Below, piece by piece: positions 5,479 to 6,769 of a DNA stretch of 6,769 nucleotides. The notes beneath the pieces were generated by a model. That model saw only the letters and a program-made list of their open reading frames with translations. It had not been told where the DNA came from and did no database searches. How positions within the stretch are numbered: position 1 is the stretch's first letter; each line of letters begins with the position of its first letter. Origin of the DNA: Desulfobacula sp. (GTDB lineage: Bacteria; Desulfobacterota; Desulfobacteria; Desulfobacterales; Desulfobacteraceae); NCBI GenBank assembly GCA_011390085.1, contig JAABTB010000124.1, forward strand, positions 1 to 6,769. The letters are read 5' to 3'. The translations under genes were made by a program, and so were the position numbers.

Positions 5479-6769
5479 TTAATTCAATTTAAACCGGCCC
5501 ACCATCTCATTGAGATTTTCAGCCAGTTGGGACAATTCAGAGGCGCTTGTATTGACCTGGAGGCTTCCCGTGTTCATTTCATCCGCGGCCCGGCTGACCT
5601 GGTGAATATCTTTGGCAACCTCGCCGGCCACAACCGATGTCTGGTTCACGTTGTGATTGACCTCCTGAACACCGGCAGCGGCCTGGCTGACGTTGTTTGA
5701 AATTTCCTGGGTGGTGGCGGATTGCTCCTCAATGGCAGCGGCAACAGAGGTGACAATGGAATTGATCTCATTGATGATGTCAACAATGGACTTAATGGCG
5801 GAAACAGATTCCTGGGTTGTTGTCTGCACATCACTGATTCTTGATCCGATTTCATTGGTGGCCTGGGCAGTCTGCTGGGCAAGGGCTTTGATCTCTCCTG
5901 CAACCACGGCAAATCCCTTGCCGGCTGCCCCTGCCCTTGCCGCCTCAATGGTGGCGTTCAAAGCCAGAAGATTGGTTTGAGCGGAAATATCCGTAATGGT
6001 TTCCGTCACCTTGCTGATTTCCAACGCGGCCTTGCCCAGGGCGTTGACCTTCTCGGATACGGTTTCCGCCTTTTTTACGGCCTCGGCAGTGGTCTGGCTT
6101 CCCTTGGCTGTATTTTTCGCGATTTCATTAATGGTGGCCGTCATTTCTTCAGCAGCCGATACAATCATCTGTATATTGGTGGTGGTCTGTTCCGTTGCGG
6201 CTGCCACACTGTTCATGCTGGTGGTCATCTCTTCGGCGGCCGTAGCGACATTGTTTGATTTTTCAGAGGTTTGCCGGGCGCCGTCCGCCATTTGCCCGGA
6301 TATGGCGGAAAGTTCCGTGGAAGAAGCGGTCAAGGTCTGAACACCTGTTGCAATATCCTTGAACATATGGGTCAGGTTTTCCGTCATTTCTTTCATATCC
6401 GCATAAACCCCGGTGACGGCTTTGCCGGCGGCATTGAACTGAACAGTGAGATCCCCTTTGGCAATGCTGGACGCCACCTTGGCGATTTCGGAAGGATCAT
6501 GCCCCAACTGTGCCATGATGCCCCGGACGAACCAGAGAACCCCCACCAGGGTGATGACCAGAAAAACAGCCCCGGCGATAAGAACAATATTCCGGATGGC
6601 GTAGACCGGGCTCATGAATTCGGATTCATCCTGGGTCACGGCTATGCTCCAGCCCGTGGACTTTACCGGGGCGAACCCGGCGATTTTGTCTATTCCCTTG
6701 AACCTGTAATTTTCCACGCCTGATTTCTGGGCCGTCATCTGGCCGGCAATGGACTCCATGCCCTCAAGC
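5479..6769 (-). CDS. Methyl-accepting chemotaxis protein, C-terminal part (dCache end, TM, HAMP, signalling domain)
   Basis: Transmembrane chemoreceptor that controls CheA through CheW. The frame stays open past the window edge (codons LEG precede the ATG at 6759), so the N-terminal membrane segment and most of the sensor are missing. Counting from that ATG: the end of a periplasmic dCache domain, with [16 protein letters not shown] at 28-43; a membrane segment at about 57-78; a HAMP domain at about 79-132, with [19 protein letters not shown]; and a long coiled-coil signalling domain from about 135 to 426. The hairpin tip has the conserved [20 protein letters not shown] (257-276), then [15 protein letters not shown]. 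Likely methylation Glu pairs are at 176-177, 204-205 and 344-345. It ends in GRFKLN without the NWETF-type CheR/CheB tether. The ligand is unknown; dCache sensors often bind amino acids or carboxylates. It lies upstream of, and in the same direction as, the epimerase operon, but a terminator and a promoter separate them. Confidence 0.95.
   Translation of the reverse strand, partial: LEGMESIAGQMTAQKSGVENYRFKGIDKIAGFAPVKSTGWSIAVTQDESEFMSPVYAIRNIVLIAGAVFLVITLVGVLWFVRGIMAQLGHDPSEIAKVASSIAKGDLTVQFNAAGKAVTGVYADMKEMTENLTHMFKDIATGVQTLTASSTELSAISGQMADGARQTSEKSNNVATAAEEMTTSMNSVAAATEQTTTNIQMIVSAAEEMTATINEIAKNTAKGSQTTAEAVKKAETVSEKVNALGKAALEISKVTETITDISAQTNLLALNATIEAARAGAAGKGFAVVAGEIKALAQQTAQATNEIGSRISDVQTTTQESVSAIKSIVDIINEINSIVTSVAAAIEEQSATTQEISNNVSQAAAGVQEVNHNVNQTSVVAGEVAKDIHQVSRAADEMNTGSLQVNTSASELSQLAENLNEMVGRFKLN

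Noticed and set aside
5268..5482. A plus-strand open frame running through the spacer and ending near 5482
   Set aside because: It lacks a start codon near its beginning, its residues look random, and it reads through the promoter and hairpin on the wrong strand.
5693..6723. Plus-strand open frames opposite the chemoreceptor
   Set aside because: The minus-strand frame encodes a complete, conserved signalling domain; the opposite frames are low-complexity mirrors of its Ala/Thr/Glu-rich coiled coil.

Overview
The window carries ordinary bacterial metabolic and chemosensory genes, packed tightly and about half G+C by eye. The best guess is a Gram-negative anaerobe of the Desulfobacterota (sulfate-reducer type). 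This guess rests on protein style and on the pairing of a methylmalonyl-CoA module with a large chemoreceptor; no marker gene proves it. No RNA genes, CRISPR array, insertion sequence or phage genes were seen.

Layout: (1) On the plus strand, positions 1-1659, the tail of an FAD-dependent D-amino-acid dehydrogenase/oxidase is followed after about 65 bases by a MalY/PatB-type PLP C-S lyase or aminotransferase. Together they suggest amino-acid catabolism, with oxidative deamination plus cleavage of cysteine or cystathionine type substrates. (2) On the minus strand, positions 5218 down to 1673, a compact operon runs methylmalonyl-CoA epimerase, then the adenosylcobalamin-dependent methylmalonyl-CoA mutase, then the MeaB/ArgK GTPase that loads and protects the mutase. 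The three gene products interconvert (S)-methylmalonyl-CoA, (R)-methylmalonyl-CoA and succinyl-CoA and keep the B12 enzyme active, which is the core of propionate oxidation or formation. A sigma-70-like promoter is visible upstream of the epimerase, and a probable terminator lies between meaB and the convergent malY. (3) On the minus strand, positions 6769 down to 5479, lies the C-terminal part of a methyl-accepting chemotaxis protein (end of a dCache sensor, membrane segment, HAMP, signalling domain), cut by the window edge.

The only stretch the genes do not explain is the roughly 260-base spacer between the chemoreceptor and the epimerase (5219-5478). It holds a probable terminator, the promoter, a perfect 12-base palindrome just upstream of the -35 box, two nested inverted repeats, and a short coding-like frame that I cannot identify. 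I found no convincing new biological system; this spacer is the place to look first.
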